From: an uncultured Butyricicoccus sp.
Lineage (GTDB): Bacteria > Bacillota > Clostridia > Oscillospirales > Butyricicoccaceae
Direction of reading: 5' to 3'
DNA: 6,529 nucleotides
Assembly: GCA_900544475.1 (NCBI GenBank)
Contig: UQVU01000104.1
Coordinates: forward strand, 1-6,529
A program made the position numbers and the translations under genes. Within the stretch, counting starts at the first letter, position 1. Each line of letters starts with the position of its first letter. Of the stretch, positions 6,228-6,529 are shown in pieces. A model generated the notes under the pieces. The model made no database searches. It had not been told where the DNA came from and worked only from the letters and a program-made list of their open reading frames with translations.

Positions 6228-6529
6228 CCATATTCTCAGGGCAACACCTTCGGTCCGGACGACCGGGAAACCCCGGCGGTCCGCATCAACGACGGCGCGT
6301 CCATCGCGGAGGTCACGGGCAAGTACCTCGGCCACACGATGCAGAACGTCATGCGCGTGTTCTCGGTCGTACTGCTTATCATGGTCGGCACGGTATTCGC
6401 GGTCGGCCCGGCCGGTCTTATCGTAACGCTGTGCAAGAACAGCGGCGTTTCCGGCGTTCTTTCGACCACGCTGTTCTGGCTGATTCTCATTCTGGTTTAC
6501 TATTTCATCGCAACCTTTATTTCCATCGA
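6228..6529 (+). pseudogene. cstA: CstA-family transporter remnant, 5' broken, 3' cut by window
   Basis: The frame in which GGC at 6240 is a codon reads NTFGPDDRETPAVRINDG, then ASIAEVTGKYLG, then hydrophobic segments RVFSVVLLIMVGTVFAVGPA and FWLILILVYYFIATF. These match the N-terminal part of CstA/BtsT-type carbon-starvation proteins, polytopic transporters of peptides or pyruvate with usual lengths of about 480-700 residues. The normal start and first membrane helix are missing: the sequence upstream belongs to the palindromic element. In the family, the DDR..TPA..DG stretch continues into a DGVDYVP-like motif and further helices with an NIAG.GPI motif before reaching the ASI-EV-GKYLG stretch. 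Here the two are joined directly at NDG (6288-6296), an apparent in-frame deletion of roughly 60 residues (estimate from memory). A chimeric assembly is an alternative. The 3' end runs off the window. Confidence 0.65.

Noticed and set aside
6236..6490. Minus-strand open frame over the CstA remnant
   Set aside because: The plus-strand frame has conserved CstA motifs and hydrophobic helices. The minus frame is its shadow.

Overview
The window is GC-rich, with a strong C/G preference at third codon positions, AGGAGG-like ribosome binding sites and one S-layer-homology (SLH) protein. This fits a Gram-positive Clostridia genome, most likely a GC-rich gut Oscillospirales lineage. The assignment is an inference from style, protein families and intergenic palindromes; no rRNA or other marker gene is present.

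Layout. Positions 1-280 are a non-coding leader with a TATAAT box at 232-237, a 7-bp dyad at 234-264 and a strong ribosome binding site. Positions 281-3939 form a tight three-gene operon: a membrane-anchored HlyD/MacA-type adaptor (TTG start, Gly-rich tail), a MacB/LolD-type ABC ATPase that overlaps it by 4 bases, and a MacB/FtsX-type permease 3 bases further on. Together they make an ABC exporter of the MacAB / YknXYZ type, with ATPase and permease as separate proteins. Positions 3940-4071 carry two near-identical palindromes in inverted orientation, the first of which can act as a weak terminator. Positions 4072-5922 encode a secreted SLH-domain protein of 616 residues with a long unassigned C-terminal region.

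The 3' end is the most unusual part. Positions 5953-6219 are a 267-bp palindrome-rich element with about 39-bp imperfect terminal inverted repeats (34/39 matching) and at least seven further hairpins, and no convincing gene of its own. It looks like a MITE-like or other repeated intergenic element. Directly after its right end, from about 6228 to the window edge, lies a remnant of a CstA-family carbon-starvation/pyruvate-type transporter. It lacks the normal start and first membrane helix. It also appears to have an in-frame internal deletion joined at an Asn-Asp-Gly motif (6288-6296).

Functionally, the first three genes should work as one export machine: the ATPase powers the permease and the adaptor extends outward from the membrane. 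The SLH protein is probably a separate wall-associated protein. A partnership with the exporter is only suggested by adjacency. I found no CRISPR array, tRNA, rRNA, transposase or toxin-antitoxin pair.
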